DNA of 64,000 nucleotides from Lachnospiraceae bacterium (GTDB lineage Bacteria; Bacillota; Clostridia; Lachnospirales; Lachnospiraceae): contig JAFZNO010000076.1 of the NCBI GenBank assembly GCA_017552985.1, forward strand, positions 17,593-81,592, read 5' to 3'. Of the stretch, positions 25,596 to 34,829 are shown in pieces. The notes under the pieces are model-generated. The model made no database searches, had not been told where the DNA came from, and saw nothing but the letters and a program-made list of their open reading frames with translations. Both the position numbers and the translations under genes were made by a program. Within the stretch, counting starts at the first letter, position 1; every line of letters starts with the position of its first letter.

Positions 25596-26294
25596 TTAAA
25601 TGGAGGGAACTAAGTTCTCCACTAATTTTGCGCAATGCTTTGCGGCAGCCTTCTCGAAAGTGGGATAGTCCATCTCGGCACTGTCGTCCGCCTTGTCGGA
25701 GATGGCGCGGATGATCACGAAGGGGATCTGGTTTAAATAGCAGCCATGTGCAATGGCAGCGCCCTCCATCTCTGCACAGTCACCGTGAAAGGTGTTGATC
25801 AGGCGCTCCTTGACTTCTTTCTTTGCGATAAACTGATCGCCGCTGACTACGCGTCCCTTCAGGACGCTAACGTCGGGATTTACTTCCTGACAAACGTCCC
25901 AGGCCAAGTTGACAAGACGCTCGTCTGCCTTAAAGAAGCTCTCTGCCATCTGCGGAACAATGCCGGGGGCATATCCTAAGGGAGATACGTCCATGTCATG
26001 ATGAACGGCGTCCACGGAGATGAGAATGTCGCCAATGTCGAGCACGGCATTTAGAGAACCTGCCACGCCGGTGTTGATAACGTGAGTGACGTGGAAGACG
26101 TCAGCGAGAATCTGCACGCAAAGTGCGGCATTCACCTTGCCAATACCGCAACGGACGATCACGACCTGTGCGCCGCTAAGGCTCCCCTGATAAAAATCCA
26201 TGCCTGCCCGGCTGGTTACTTTTACGTCCTGGAGCAAAGACTTCAGCTCCTCCACTTCCAATTCCATTGCGCCAATGATTCCAATCATTTTCAC
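25596..26294 (-). CDS. mtnN: 5'-methylthioadenosine/S-adenosylhomocysteine nucleosidase
   Basis: 232 residues, full length. GIIGAMELEVEEL (5-17, acidic residue needed for catalysis), VRCGIGKVNAA, NTGVAGSL, AEMEGAAIAH and RAISDKAD (catalytic Asp) are the MTA/SAH nucleosidase motifs. It cleaves SAH to adenine and S-ribosylhomocysteine, the substrate of LuxS, whose gene lies immediately upstream on the same strand. The start is GTG 26294 (AAAGGA with seven-base spacing) rather than the ATG two codons later. Confidence 0.95.
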   Translation of the reverse strand: MKMIGIIGAMELEVEELKSLLQDVKVTSRAGMDFYQGSLSGAQVVIVRCGIGKVNAALCVQILADVFHVTHVINTGVAGSLNAVLDIGDILISVDAVHHDMDVSPLGYAPGIVPQMAESFFKADERLVNLAWDVCQEVNPDVSVLKGRVVSGDQFIAKKEVKERLINTFHGDCAEMEGAAIAHGCYLNQIPFVIIRAISDKADDSAEMDYPTFEKAAAKHCAKLVENLVPSI

Positions 26295-26338
26295 GTAACA
26301 ATCCTTTCTTAATAAATTAAATTGAGAATTTTATATGA

Positions 26339-26818
26339 TCAAACGGGATAGACAAGGCGATCCTCGGTGATGCCATAGAGCACGTTCTCCAGATAGCGCT
26401 TTGCGAGGAAATTCGCCATGCCCAAATTCATGTCCAGATAATTGCCGCAGTCCATGGGGGACGCGCCGGGAACCTCGCCTTGGAAGTCGCGGATGAACTC
26501 GAAGGTCTCCGTGATCAGGGGAACGATCTCTTTGGAATCCAGGTCACCTGCCAGCAGGAGATAAAACCCCGTGCGGCAACCCATGGGACCGAAATAGATG
26601 ATCTTGTCCTTGTAAGTGGGATGGTTTCTCAAGAAAGTAGCGCCCAGGTGCTCGATGGTATGGATCTCGGCGGTATTCATGACGGGCTCTTCGTTGGGGC
26701 TGGTCATTCTCAGGTCAAACGTGGTGATGGTCTCCGCACCCACCTTATCCTTGCGGGATACGTAAATGCCGGGCTGGAGTTTGATATGATTAACGGTAAA
26801 GCTGGCGATTTTTTCCAT
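26339..26818 (-). CDS. luxS: S-ribosylhomocysteine lyase LuxS
   Basis: 159 residues from ATG 26818 (AAGGAG upstream). Metal ligands H53 and H57 in HTIEH and C124 in MDCGNYL, with E56 and C81 (GCRTG) as acid/base residues, are intact. It converts S-ribosylhomocysteine to homocysteine and DPD, the AI-2 precursor. It precedes mtnN by 44 bp; together they complete the activated methyl cycle after SAM-dependent methylation. A minus-strand promoter sits at 26884-26911. Confidence 0.96.
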   Translation of the reverse strand: MEKIASFTVNHIKLQPGIYVSRKDKVGAETITTFDLRMTSPNEEPVMNTAEIHTIEHLGATFLRNHPTYKDKIIYFGPMGCRTGFYLLLAGDLDSKEIVPLITETFEFIRDFQGEVPGASPMDCGNYLDMNLGMANFLAKRYLENVLYGITEDRLVYPV

Positions 26819-26883
26819 GGCTTTTGTCTCCTTATTAAAGATTGTGCATTTATTTTTATACGTCTGTTGCATCATTAAAATAC

Positions 26884-26911
26884 AGTATACACAATTTGAA
26901 GGATTTTGCAA
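26884..26911 (-). promoter_or_regulatory. promoter of luxS-mtnN
   Basis: On the minus strand, TTGCAA (26906-26911), a 16-bp spacer and TATACT (26884-26889). Confidence 0.5.
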
Positions 26912-26933
26912 AGGAGAAAAAATATCGGAAAAT

Positions 26934-26963
26934 TTGACAATTCCCGCCCTTTGGTGCTAATGT
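26934..26963 (+). promoter_or_regulatory. promoter of the DUF3048 lipoprotein gene
   Basis: TTGACA (26934-26939), 18-bp spacer, TAATGT (26958-26963), about 58 bp before ATG 27021. Confidence 0.5.
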
Positions 26964-27020
26964 ATATATGATGTGTTACTATGCGCAATTGCTTTTATTA
27001 TGAAAAGAGGGTATATATTC

Positions 27021-28442
27021 ATGAAAAAAGGCGTGATTTTGCTGGCGCTGGTATTGATCCTCTGCCTTGCCGGATGTAGTATTTTGCCGGAAGGTTCCCC
27101 CATTCTGATGGATGGTGAGGAGACAGAAACAAAAGGGCCGGCAAAAAACAAAGATACCACGGAGGAGTCGTCCGGCTCGGAAGAAGAGCCGACGGATGAG
27201 GCGACTCCGGAACCGACTCCGGCGCCTACACCGAGAGAGCCCCAAAAAGCAAAGTTCTTTGGTGAAGCGGAAGGCAGTTGGGTAGAATTGCCAGAGGGCG
27301 GCGAAGCGGAACCTATCCGGGAGCGAGTTGTCAAGGACAAAGAGATCGAACCAGATGACGAAGATCCGGAATTGGCAACGGAAGAACCGGTTGATCAGAG
27401 GGTGCTCGAGGACGGAGAGGGAACCCCTAAGGTGATGCAGAGTTATCTCACGGGCGAATGGAAGGACGTAGACATTGTCAATCGCAGAAGCCTTGCGGTG
27501 ATGTTTCCCAATGCCTATCGCGCGGGCGGAAGCAACAATTCCCCCATCTTGCAGTTGTACGGAATATCCAGGGCCGGCATCATTTATGAGGCTCCCGTCG
27601 AGGGAAGAATCACGGCGCTGATGGGAATTTTCGAGGAGTATGACCAGCTGGAGAGACTCGGACCCATCGCAAATGCCCGGGACTATTTCATCTATGACGC
27701 CATGTCCTTTGATTCCATTTACGTGAGCTGGGGAATGGCGAGAGCCTTTACGGAAGCATTGATCAATTCCGACAGAATTGATGACGTAAGTGCACCTACG
27801 GCTGGAATCGCAAAGGGATACGATGACGCATTCTTTAGGGATGAAGACATTATTCCTGACGCGAGCAAGGATTATAATGGATACTTCGACTTGACGATAC
27901 TGAAGGAAGCGCTTGAAGATTACGGGTACGCCACGGAATATCGTGACACCTTTGAGCAGGGCTTCCTCTTCGCGAATGATAAGCTTGCAACCTATAAGGA
28001 TTATCCCAGCGTGACCAAGATCTGGCCCGGAGGAAAGGGCAAGAATGCCGGCGGATACGGCAATTATGCAGACAAGAATCCTCACTTTGAGTATGACGAG
28101 GAGAGACATCTGTATTACCGTTACCAGTATGGTGAGCCGCTGTCAGATTCCATGAATAACAAAAAGATCGCCGTGACCAACGTGGTGTTTAAGATCTGTC
28201 ATGGTGAGGAGAGAACGCCCGATCAGCCGAAACTGGATTACCTGGCATACAGAGTTCACGGACAGGACGAGTGCATCGTCTTTACGAACGGTAAGATGAT
28301 CAGGGGAACCTGGGTGAAATCCAGCGACCAAAGCGCGGATTACCTCTATGATGAAAATGGTAATGAGATCGTACTGAACCAGGGAAAGACCTGGGTATGC
28401 CTGATCTGGCAGGAATTTAGCCAGTACATGACGTTTGAATAA
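27021..28442 (+). CDS. DUF3048 domain lipoprotein (YerB-like)
   Basis: 473 residues from ATG 27021 (GAGGG upstream). Signal peptide with lipobox LCLAGC, then a Glu/Thr/Pro-rich linker (about 30-75, with repeats such as TPEPTPAPTP). DUF3048 core from about 150: RSLAVMFPNAYRAGG, PILQLYGISRAGIIYEAPVEG, ITALMGIFEEYDQLERLGPI and ARDYFIYDAMSFD. A conserved C-terminal WVKSSDQSADYLYDENGNEI is the DUF3048_C region. YerB-like proteins are envelope proteins of unclear function. It ends at a hairpin shared with the convergent GGDEF gene. Confidence 0.88.
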   Translation: MKKGVILLALVLILCLAGCSILPEGSPILMDGEETETKGPAKNKDTTEESSGSEEEPTDEATPEPTPAPTPREPQKAKFFGEAEGSWVELPEGGEAEPIRERVVKDKEIEPDDEDPELATEEPVDQRVLEDGEGTPKVMQSYLTGEWKDVDIVNRRSLAVMFPNAYRAGGSNNSPILQLYGISRAGIIYEAPVEGRITALMGIFEEYDQLERLGPIANARDYFIYDAMSFDSIYVSWGMARAFTEALINSDRIDDVSAPTAGIAKGYDDAFFRDEDIIPDASKDYNGYFDLTILKEALEDYGYATEYRDTFEQGFLFANDKLATYKDYPSVTKIWPGGKGKNAGGYGNYADKNPHFEYDEERHLYYRYQYGEPLSDSMNNKKIAVTNVVFKICHGEERTPDQPKLDYLAYRVHGQDECIVFTNGKMIRGTWVKSSDQSADYLYDENGNEIVLNQGKTWVCLIWQEFSQYMTFE

Positions 28443-28446
28443 AAAA

Positions 28447-28474
28447 TTGGGTCAGGGGACGTCTCCTGACCCAA
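28447..28474. terminator. REP-like palindrome / bidirectional terminator
   Basis: TTGGGTCAGG (28447-28456) and CCTGACCCAA (28465-28474) pair perfectly, with AAAAAA before and AAAACTTT after. It separates the stops of convergent DUF3048 and GGDEF genes. The GGGTCA...GGGGAC string is shared with the outer arms of the palindrome at 18561-18840. Confidence 0.7.
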
Positions 28475-28478
28475 AACT

Positions 28479-30377
28479 TTACCGGAGGCTTTCGCCTCTG
28501 TTTTTTTTGTTCTCAAGCTTGTTATGATACATGAAGCTGTCTGCAACCTTGACAAAGTCATCCAGGGTTTCCGCGTCCTTGGGAACGTCGAAATAATAAC
28601 CTTGGCTGGCGTGAATCTCATAAGGCTTTTTCTTTGAAGCGTTAAAGGTTTCCAGTTCCTTCTCGATCGCGGCCATGCATTTTGCGCCTGTCTTTTCGTC
28701 CAAATCCTTCGCCACGACGTAATATTCATCACCGCCGGTGCGGGCATAGACGTATTGATCGCCGCAACAGCTGGAAATGATGGAGGCAACGCGCTTGAGG
28801 GCATAGTCGCCTTCCACGTGCCCGAATTCATCATTGATCAGCTTTAGGTTGTCCATGTCCATGACGGCAACAAATACAGGCTTGTGAACGGCCTTAGCCG
28901 CGTCAAAGGTCTGACCGCCATAGTTTGTAAAGGCAGTCCGGTTATAAAGACCCGTCAGGGAGTCATGCATGGATGCGGCCTTAAGCTCGTCGATCATGCT
29001 TTGCATCTTTGCGTGCGTCAAGGTCTTGTATATGTTGTTTCCAACGATGACGTCGAACTGAAAGTACGTTATGCCGGCCGAATGATCCTCCTCAAACCGG
29101 AAGGCTTCGTATCCAAGGCAATAATCCATAAAATGCAGCGGAATAAAAAACCATGCCTGCGGCTCAGGTCCCGTAAGCTCCTGGGGAAGTAAATCCTTTT
29201 TGTTATACGGCAGGCGGGCGTCCGGGATCATTTGTCCATCCTTGTATGCAACCCGCACCTCCATGTTGTTGGCATAGTCGAGCATCTTGTGATCGCTGGA
29301 CATGTCCTTATTGAGGCAGATCGCATAGCTGCGCAGATGCGAAAAATGATTCAAATATTCGGATAGTACGCTGGAGATGCCTTCCATGTCAGAGAATTCC
29401 GTCAGCTGAGCCGACATGTAACTGAATACGACGCTCAGGTGACTGCCGTTTTGAAGATTTTCATATTCATCGCGTCGGGTCGTCATCAGCTTTAAGTTGT
29501 GTCCCTTTAGGCACCCGCAGGATTCCCTGAGGCAAAGCCGTGACTTCAAGTGGAGAATTTCCGGCTTGGAATAATCGTCTTGCTGTTCATCGATCAGTTC
29601 AATGCTTTTCTTGCCCATCTCTTCCAGCTGCGCTTCCGCGGTCGTGATGGAAGGGGAGAAGGAGAGGGCAAAATCCAATCCGTCATATCCGCAGACGATC
29701 ACGTCATTCGGAACGCGATATCCGCGATGGATCAACTCACTGGCCACTGCCAGCGCCATGTGATCGTTGGCGCAAATGATGGCGTCAGGCTTTTCGGGCC
29801 CGGCCAGGAACTGATCGCAGGCGGCAGGCCCCATAAACTTCCAAAAGTCCCCGTAAAAGATCTGATCATCCTCCACGGGAAGCTGATACTCCTTCATGAT
29901 GGCCAGAAAACCGTTCAGGCGCTCTACGGCATCAAAGTGATCCTTGGGTCCCGTCATAAAACAGATCCGTTTTGCCTTGTGATGATCGATCACGTGGCGG
30001 ATCACGTTCTCCATGCAGGTGGCATTATCCACCAAAATGGTGTTGACGCCGGGAATGGTCATGCGGATGCTCACGATGGGACAATGGCTGCGACTCTTCA
30101 CGATGTCGACAACCTTCTGGATGTTTTCCTTCCGGTCCATCGTGTCCAGGATCAGAATGGCGCCGGCCAGCTCTTCATAGGGAGGAAGATGAAAGATCTG
30201 CATGTCGCCCGTGCAGAAAAGTTCGCTCTGGCCATAGCTTCCCTGAGACGAAAAAAGGGCAACGTTATACCCCTTTGCCCTGGCCTCACGGATGATGCCA
30301 TCGCAAACCTTGTGCTGAACTTCATTTGACATGTTTTCGGCGAATACGCCGATGGTCTTTCTGCCGTTATGAAACAT
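28479..30377 (-). CDS. cytoplasmic LacI-type sugar-sensor-like domain fused to GGDEF diguanylate cyclase
   Basis: 632 residues, no membrane segment and no DNA-binding HTH. Residues about 5-275 match the periplasmic-binding-protein fold of LacI regulators (TIGVFAENM, AIICANDHMALAVASELIHRGY, VIVCGYDGLDFA). A middle helical/GAF-like region follows (about 300-450). The GGDEF domain (about 465-625) has HDSLTGLYNR, DMDNLKLINDEFGH and the active site RTGGDEY (546-552). The usual inhibitory I-site RxxD is CGDQ-like and absent. It likely makes cyclic-di-GMP in response to a ligand bound by the N-terminal domain (inference). Confidence 0.85.
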   Translation of the reverse strand: MFHNGRKTIGVFAENMSNEVQHKVCDGIIREARAKGYNVALFSSQGSYGQSELFCTGDMQIFHLPPYEELAGAILILDTMDRKENIQKVVDIVKSRSHCPIVSIRMTIPGVNTILVDNATCMENVIRHVIDHHKAKRICFMTGPKDHFDAVERLNGFLAIMKEYQLPVEDDQIFYGDFWKFMGPAACDQFLAGPEKPDAIICANDHMALAVASELIHRGYRVPNDVIVCGYDGLDFALSFSPSITTAEAQLEEMGKKSIELIDEQQDDYSKPEILHLKSRLCLRESCGCLKGHNLKLMTTRRDEYENLQNGSHLSVVFSYMSAQLTEFSDMEGISSVLSEYLNHFSHLRSYAICLNKDMSSDHKMLDYANNMEVRVAYKDGQMIPDARLPYNKKDLLPQELTGPEPQAWFFIPLHFMDYCLGYEAFRFEEDHSAGITYFQFDVIVGNNIYKTLTHAKMQSMIDELKAASMHDSLTGLYNRTAFTNYGGQTFDAAKAVHKPVFVAVMDMDNLKLINDEFGHVEGDYALKRVASIISSCCGDQYVYARTGGDEYYVVAKDLDEKTGAKCMAAIEKELETFNASKKKPYEIHASQGYYFDVPKDAETLDDFVKVADSFMYHNKLENKKNRGESLR

Positions 30378-30398
30378 GGCGCTCCTCCTGCCACGCTA

Positions 30399-30746
30399 TT
30401 ATTTCTCTTCTTTTGGCGCGAGTGCCTTCTTCTCGTTTTTGATCTCCCAGTGGATCAAGAACGTGAGGGCGGCCCTCAAGGTGATGATGGCTCCAAGGAT
30501 TCCCAATTCAGCCCATTCCCTGACGACCACGGTTCGGAGAACCTCGCCGCCAAGCTTGAATTCCAAGGCAAGGGCGATGCCCTGTGCAAGGCGGAGCCTG
30601 ATGGAATCATCTTTTTTGATCCAAAAAATAAAGCATTTGACTGCCGTAAACACGAGAATGCAAATGCCAAAAAATTCAAGCAGCAAAGTGGAAAACTCCA
30701 CCACGTAACGCAGCACGCATTCAGCATTTTGATACAGATCCTCCAT
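30399..30746 (-). CDS. DUF1622 membrane protein
   Basis: 115 residues with two or three membrane segments (about 15-40, 75-100). The cytosolic stretch RLRLAQGIALALEFKLGGEVLRTVVV is the DUF1622 signature. Strong ribosome site (AAGGAGGTGT) before ATG 30746. It lies upstream of the GGDEF gene on the same strand, with a short 21-bp gap, so the two may be one operon. Function unknown. Confidence 0.85.
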   Translation of the reverse strand: MEDLYQNAECVLRYVVEFSTLLLEFFGICILVFTAVKCFIFWIKKDDSIRLRLAQGIALALEFKLGGEVLRTVVVREWAELGILGAIITLRAALTFLIHWEIKNEKKALAPKEEK

Positions 30747-30911
30747 GGGCTACACCTCCTTCTCTTCTAGTATTATATATGGATTGACGGAAAATTTCAA
30801 TCCAGACGGGGAAGAAACCTCTTTTTTCCTTAGCGGAATCATGTTAAAATGGTTTCACGAGATCGGATCACCTTGGCATCCGTAATGACGGAGCGGAAAG
30901 GCGCGAACGAC

Positions 30912-32108
30912 ATGTATAAGATCAAGAGCGATCAGGAAGAAAACACCATACTGTTACCGGCGACGCTGGACGCACATTTTCCTTTGCTGAAGTACATGTT
31001 TTGGAGCAAGGGCTATTGCGTCGTGCCTTTGGATGAGAGCGATGAATTTGAGATCAAGTCGGAGGGCATGAAATATGCGAATCATGACATCTGTTTCCCG
31101 TTCATCTTAATGACGGGACAGGTGGTCAGGGCGCTCAAGACGGGTAAGTATGATCCCAAGAAGACTTTTATCCTGATGCCTACGGCGGGAGACGCGTGCA
31201 GGGGAGCGTGCTACATCGGTTTGATGAGGCGATCCCTAATGAAGGCGGGTTACGACGACGTAAGGGTTCTGACCATCAACGTCAGGCACGTGGAGGACGA
31301 GATTTCCCTCAAGATCAATTTCGATACCGCCATCCGGGGCCTGTTTGGCCTGTTCTACGGAGACATTCTCATGCTGCTCTCGAATCAGGTCCGGCCATAT
31401 GAAGTGAATAAGGGCGAGACGGACGCGCTGTATCAAAAATGGGTGGAGGAACTTTCCCGGGATCTGCGGCTCGGTAAGAATCTCACCCTCGGAAAGATGA
31501 AGAAGAATTTCGAGAGGATTGCCGAGTCCTTTGAGAAGATCGAGAGAGACGGCAAGCAGCGAAAGGTCGTGGGGATCGTGGCGGAGTTCTACGTAAAATA
31601 CTGCGCGCTGGGAAACTGGGACGTCATCAAGTATCTGGAGGAGAATGGCTGCGAGGCTTTTGTGAACGGCGCTTCCTGGTATGCGCTTTACTACGTCGAC
31701 TCCCACAAGCCGGATAAGTTCAATCTGGAGAGGGCGGGCTTCGAAGTCGTTAAAAAGATTTTAGTTCACGCCCAGGAGACCATGAGAAGCGTGATGGCGC
31801 GTCATGGGTTCAAGACCCTTAGCGCATATGACGTCATGGACAAGAACTCCCGGGAGCAGATCTCCCACAATTTCCTGATCGGAGATGGATGGCTCCTTGG
31901 CGCTGAGGTGGTGGATTACGTTCATAATGGCGTAAATAAGGTCCTCTGCATTGCGCCCTTCGGGTGCATGCCGAACGTCTGCGAGGGAAGGGGGCTGTAC
32001 CCTTACCTGAAACGCCAATATCCGGAGGCTTCCATCGTGGTGGTGGAGACTGACATGAGTGGATCGAAATTAAATTATTATAACCGGATACAGTTGCTGA
32101 TAAATTAG
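30912..32108 (+). CDS. 2-hydroxyacyl-CoA dehydratase activase-related protein (DUF2229/COG3581)
   Basis: 398 residues from ATG 30912 (AAAGG upstream). HDICFPFILMTGQVVRAL, GDACRGACYIGLMRR and the C-terminal FGCMPNVCEGRGLYPYLK carry conserved cysteine pairs that probably bind an iron-sulfur cluster. This corresponds to the C-terminal half of the large CoA dehydratase activase-related proteins, here as a free-standing polypeptide without the BadF/BadG ATPase domain. It has no other acyl-CoA dehydratase genes around it. Physiological substrate unknown. Confidence 0.8.
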   Translation: MYKIKSDQEENTILLPATLDAHFPLLKYMFWSKGYCVVPLDESDEFEIKSEGMKYANHDICFPFILMTGQVVRALKTGKYDPKKTFILMPTAGDACRGACYIGLMRRSLMKAGYDDVRVLTINVRHVEDEISLKINFDTAIRGLFGLFYGDILMLLSNQVRPYEVNKGETDALYQKWVEELSRDLRLGKNLTLGKMKKNFERIAESFEKIERDGKQRKVVGIVAEFYVKYCALGNWDVIKYLEENGCEAFVNGASWYALYYVDSHKPDKFNLERAGFEVVKKILVHAQETMRSVMARHGFKTLSAYDVMDKNSREQISHNFLIGDGWLLGAEVVDYVHNGVNKVLCIAPFGCMPNVCEGRGLYPYLKRQYPEASIVVVETDMSGSKLNYYNRIQLLIN

Positions 32109-32145
32109 AACGTAAATATAGACTTATTAGTTACGGAGGATTGCT

Positions 32146-32928
32146 TTGAACGGGGAAAATGCCATGACGCAGGGGATCAGCAGAAATTTGCTAAAGCTGA
32201 TCGCCATCATAACCATCACGATCGGACATTTCTTTTTGTATACGTTTACGACCTTTCGGGCATTCGGTTTGGGCAAGCCCTGGATTGGGATTGCGTGCTA
32301 CGTTTGCTTTGTTGGACCGCCGATTTTTATGTTTTTTATTTCGGAAGGGTTTCAGTACACAAGCTCAAAAATAAGATACGGAAAGCGCCTTTTGATCTTT
32401 GCACTCATTACGCAGGTTGCGCATGCCGTCACGGCGGATTCCCAATTGGGTTTTAGCTTCAAGACCTTCTTTTTTGAGTGGAACGTTTTCTTTACCCTGC
32501 TGTTTGGATTTATTGACTTGTGCATTTTGACGTCGGAGAAAAAGTGGATCGTCAAGATCACGGGCGTGCTTGCGGTGCTGACGCTTTCTTATCTGATGAA
32601 CACGGAATGGTGGGTGTTTGGACAACTGATCATCATCGCTTACTATTATCTTAGGAAGAACCGCGTATTGAAATTTATTGTCGTGTCGCTGCTGATATAC
32701 TTTATGTTCGTTTTCAGCGACTGCAATTTTGGGGGAGACTTCGTCGTTTGTTTTTATACCCGCGGCATGCGTTATTACATGCCCTTCTCCGTGATCGGCG
32801 TCGCCCTGCCGTCCTTCTTTTATAAGGGAAGAAACGGCAAAAAGAGCAAATTCCTGCAGTACTTCTTCTATGTCTTTTATCCCTTGCACCTCCTGCTGAT
32901 CGATGCGTCGATGTTGCTGGCGGGCTAA
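32146..32928 (+). CDS. TraX family membrane protein (acetyltransferase-like)
   Basis: 260 residues, eight hydrophobic segments. ISRNLLKLIAIITITIGHF (N-terminal helix with the buried His), RYGKRLLIFALITQVAHA and the C-terminal FFYVFYPLHLLLI match TraX, the F-pilin N-acetylase family related to acyltransferase-3 proteins. In Firmicutes its target is unknown. TTG 32146 is preferred as start (GGAGG with six-base spacing); ATG 32164 is an alternative. It lies 37 bp after the activase-related gene. Confidence 0.8.
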   Translation: MNGENAMTQGISRNLLKLIAIITITIGHFFLYTFTTFRAFGLGKPWIGIACYVCFVGPPIFMFFISEGFQYTSSKIRYGKRLLIFALITQVAHAVTADSQLGFSFKTFFFEWNVFFTLLFGFIDLCILTSEKKWIVKITGVLAVLTLSYLMNTEWWVFGQLIIIAYYYLRKNRVLKFIVVSLLIYFMFVFSDCNFGGDFVVCFYTRGMRYYMPFSVIGVALPSFFYKGRNGKKSKFLQYFFYVFYPLHLLLIDASMLLAG

Positions 32929-32954
32929 AGAAAATAAGAATTCCAAACGTCAGG

Positions 32955-32985
32955 CTGTCAGCCCATTTCGGGCTGGCAGTTTTTT
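32955..32985 (+). terminator. intrinsic terminator after traX-like gene
   Basis: CTGTCAGCCC (32955-32964) pairs with GGGCTGGCAG (32970-32979) and a T6 tract follows. Confidence 0.85.
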
Positions 32986-33076
32986 ATAAAAAAATAAATT
33001 AAGGATACGTTAAGGAAAACGTAAAACATGGGAAAGAATCGGGCGGTATCATGTTGTCAAAAGGAGGCGAAAGAAT

Positions 33077-33994
33077 ATGTCTGAATACATACTGGAAACT
33101 TTTGGCCTGACAAAGCAATATGGTTCATTTACCGCTGTCAGGGACGTTAACCTTCACGTTGAAAAGAAGGATATTTATGGATTTGTAGGAAAGAACGGAG
33201 CCGGAAAGAGTACTTGCATGAAAATGATCTCCGGACTTAGTCATCCAACGGCAGGACAGATTTCCATGTTTGGTTGCCGCGGCAGTGAAAAGGAATTAAA
33301 TCAAAAAGGTGCATTTGCGAGAGTGGGCGCTCTGATCGAGTCGCCGGCGTTTTATCCGAATTTGTCTGGTTACGATAACGTAGAGTTGATCGCCAAGGGC
33401 ATCGGCGGCGTGACAAAAAAAGATATTGACGAAACACTTGAGATCGTTGGGCTGACGCAGGCGGCCAAGCGCAAGACCAAGGGATATTCCTTTGGCATGA
33501 AGCAAAGGCTTGGGATTGGCATTGCACTATTGACGCATCCGGAGTTCCTGATTTTGGATGAACCGATCAATGGTTTGGATCCACAGGGAATCGCAGAGAT
33601 CAGGGAGCTTGTCCACAGACTCGTGGATGAGAAGAACGTAAGCGTCATGATATCATCCCACATCCTTGGGGAACTCGAAAAGATCGCAAAGAGAATCGGA
33701 ATCATTCACAAAGGCAAGCTTCTTTGCGAGTTTAACAAGGAAGATTTCCTAAGAGAACACAACGGCAGTATCGTATTGGAAACACCGGATGCCAAGAAGG
33801 CAATCGACTACGTGCGGGAACAGCCGGGAAGCGGGTACGTCGTAAACGAAGAAAGGCAGATCATCATTTCAAACTGTCAGCTTCCCATGGGATCCCTGAT
33901 CCGCGAGTTGGTACTCCGCGACGTCTATATTCATCGGATTACGGAAAAGCAGCTTTCGCTGGAACAATACTATTTTGAATTGACAAACGGTTGA
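33077..33994 (+). CDS. ABC transporter ATP-binding protein (BcrA-like)
   Basis: 305 residues. Walker A GKNGAGKST (about 37-45), signature YSFGMKQRL, Walker B FLILDEPINGLD, and SSHILGELE are complete. The C-terminal domain (about 220-305) is typical of the bacitracin/lantibiotic-immunity BcrA branch. RBS AAAGGAGG precedes ATG 33077. It overlaps or abuts the permease gene downstream and would energise it. The exported substrate, possibly a peptide antibiotic, is inferred from family only. Confidence 0.9.
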   Translation: MSEYILETFGLTKQYGSFTAVRDVNLHVEKKDIYGFVGKNGAGKSTCMKMISGLSHPTAGQISMFGCRGSEKELNQKGAFARVGALIESPAFYPNLSGYDNVELIAKGIGGVTKKDIDETLEIVGLTQAAKRKTKGYSFGMKQRLGIGIALLTHPEFLILDEPINGLDPQGIAEIRELVHRLVDEKNVSVMISSHILGELEKIAKRIGIIHKGKLLCEFNKEDFLREHNGSIVLETPDAKKAIDYVREQPGSGYVVNEERQIIISNCQLPMGSLIRELVLRDVYIHRITEKQLSLEQYYFELTNG

Positions 33995-34008
33995 TCGGAG
34001 GTATGAAT

Positions 34009-34791
34009 ATGTTAGCTAAATTGATAAACATGAACCTGTTTCGGATGCGCCGTTCCGCTTCGACTTACGTAACCATTGGCGCATATGCCGCATTTCTTGT
34101 CATGGTATTTACGGTTATGCTTGGTTCACGGATGATCTCAAGCGGGAATGCCGAGTTCGCGGAGGTTTCTCAAAACGTAACGACCGGCGGATTGTTTCAA
34201 TACGTGATCGGAGGTGACGTGCTCTGCATGTTTGTGGCGATTGCCACGACCGTGTTCCTGCACGGGGAAATCTCAAATGGCAATCTGAAGAATATTTATG
34301 GCAAGGTTTCACGGAAATACTTGTTGGTACTATCTAAGACCGCAGTCATCCTTCCGGTCATTCTGGCCTTTACGGGGATTGCTTTGGGTGCTTCCGTGAT
34401 CGCAGGTCTGATCTATTCTCCGCATTGCATCAGTTTTGGAGATCAAGGCTGGAACTTGACGTGTTTTACGCTTACGCACGTTGTTCTGCTGCTGGCTGCA
34501 GCTTCTCTTGCGGTTTGCGTGAACGTAATCACGAACAGTACGATGGTAACGCTGATCGCGAGCTTTTTGTTCTGCCAATTCGGCATTGCCGTCACGGGTA
34601 CCGTTACTGAGTGGATTCACGGATTCAGCAAATTTACGCTCTCGGATTACACGTTGCTTGGAAACTTATATGCCATCACGCCGGATTCCACCGGCATGGA
34701 GTGCTTACGTGCTTCGATTGTGGCGATTGCCGTTATCGCAGTAACCACGTTCATAAGCACTTGCGTTCTTGAGCGCCGTGACGTCAAGTGA
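34009..34791 (+). CDS. ABC-2 type permease partner of the BcrA-like ATPase
   Basis: 260 residues from ATG 34009 (GGAGG 33997-34001; ATG 34003 also in frame). Six hydrophobic segments with a soluble N-terminal entry LAKLINMNLFRMRRS, and the internal motif HGEISNGNLKNIYGKVSRK as in ABC-2 permeases of antibiotic-peptide exporters. It starts 14 bp after the ATPase stop and ends 38 bp before the M48 peptidase gene. Confidence 0.8.
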   Translation: MLAKLINMNLFRMRRSASTYVTIGAYAAFLVMVFTVMLGSRMISSGNAEFAEVSQNVTTGGLFQYVIGGDVLCMFVAIATTVFLHGEISNGNLKNIYGKVSRKYLLVLSKTAVILPVILAFTGIALGASVIAGLIYSPHCISFGDQGWNLTCFTLTHVVLLLAAASLAVCVNVITNSTMVTLIASFLFCQFGIAVTGTVTEWIHGFSKFTLSDYTLLGNLYAITPDSTGMECLRASIVAIAVIAVTTFISTCVLERRDVK

Positions 34792-34829
34792 TTCAAAATT
34801 GGAGAAATAAGCGAAAGGAAAGGATTACA

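Noticed and set aside
26979-28109. 376-codon minus-strand open frame
   Set aside because: Antisense to the DUF3048 lipoprotein gene, whose codon pattern, lipobox and family motifs are clear.
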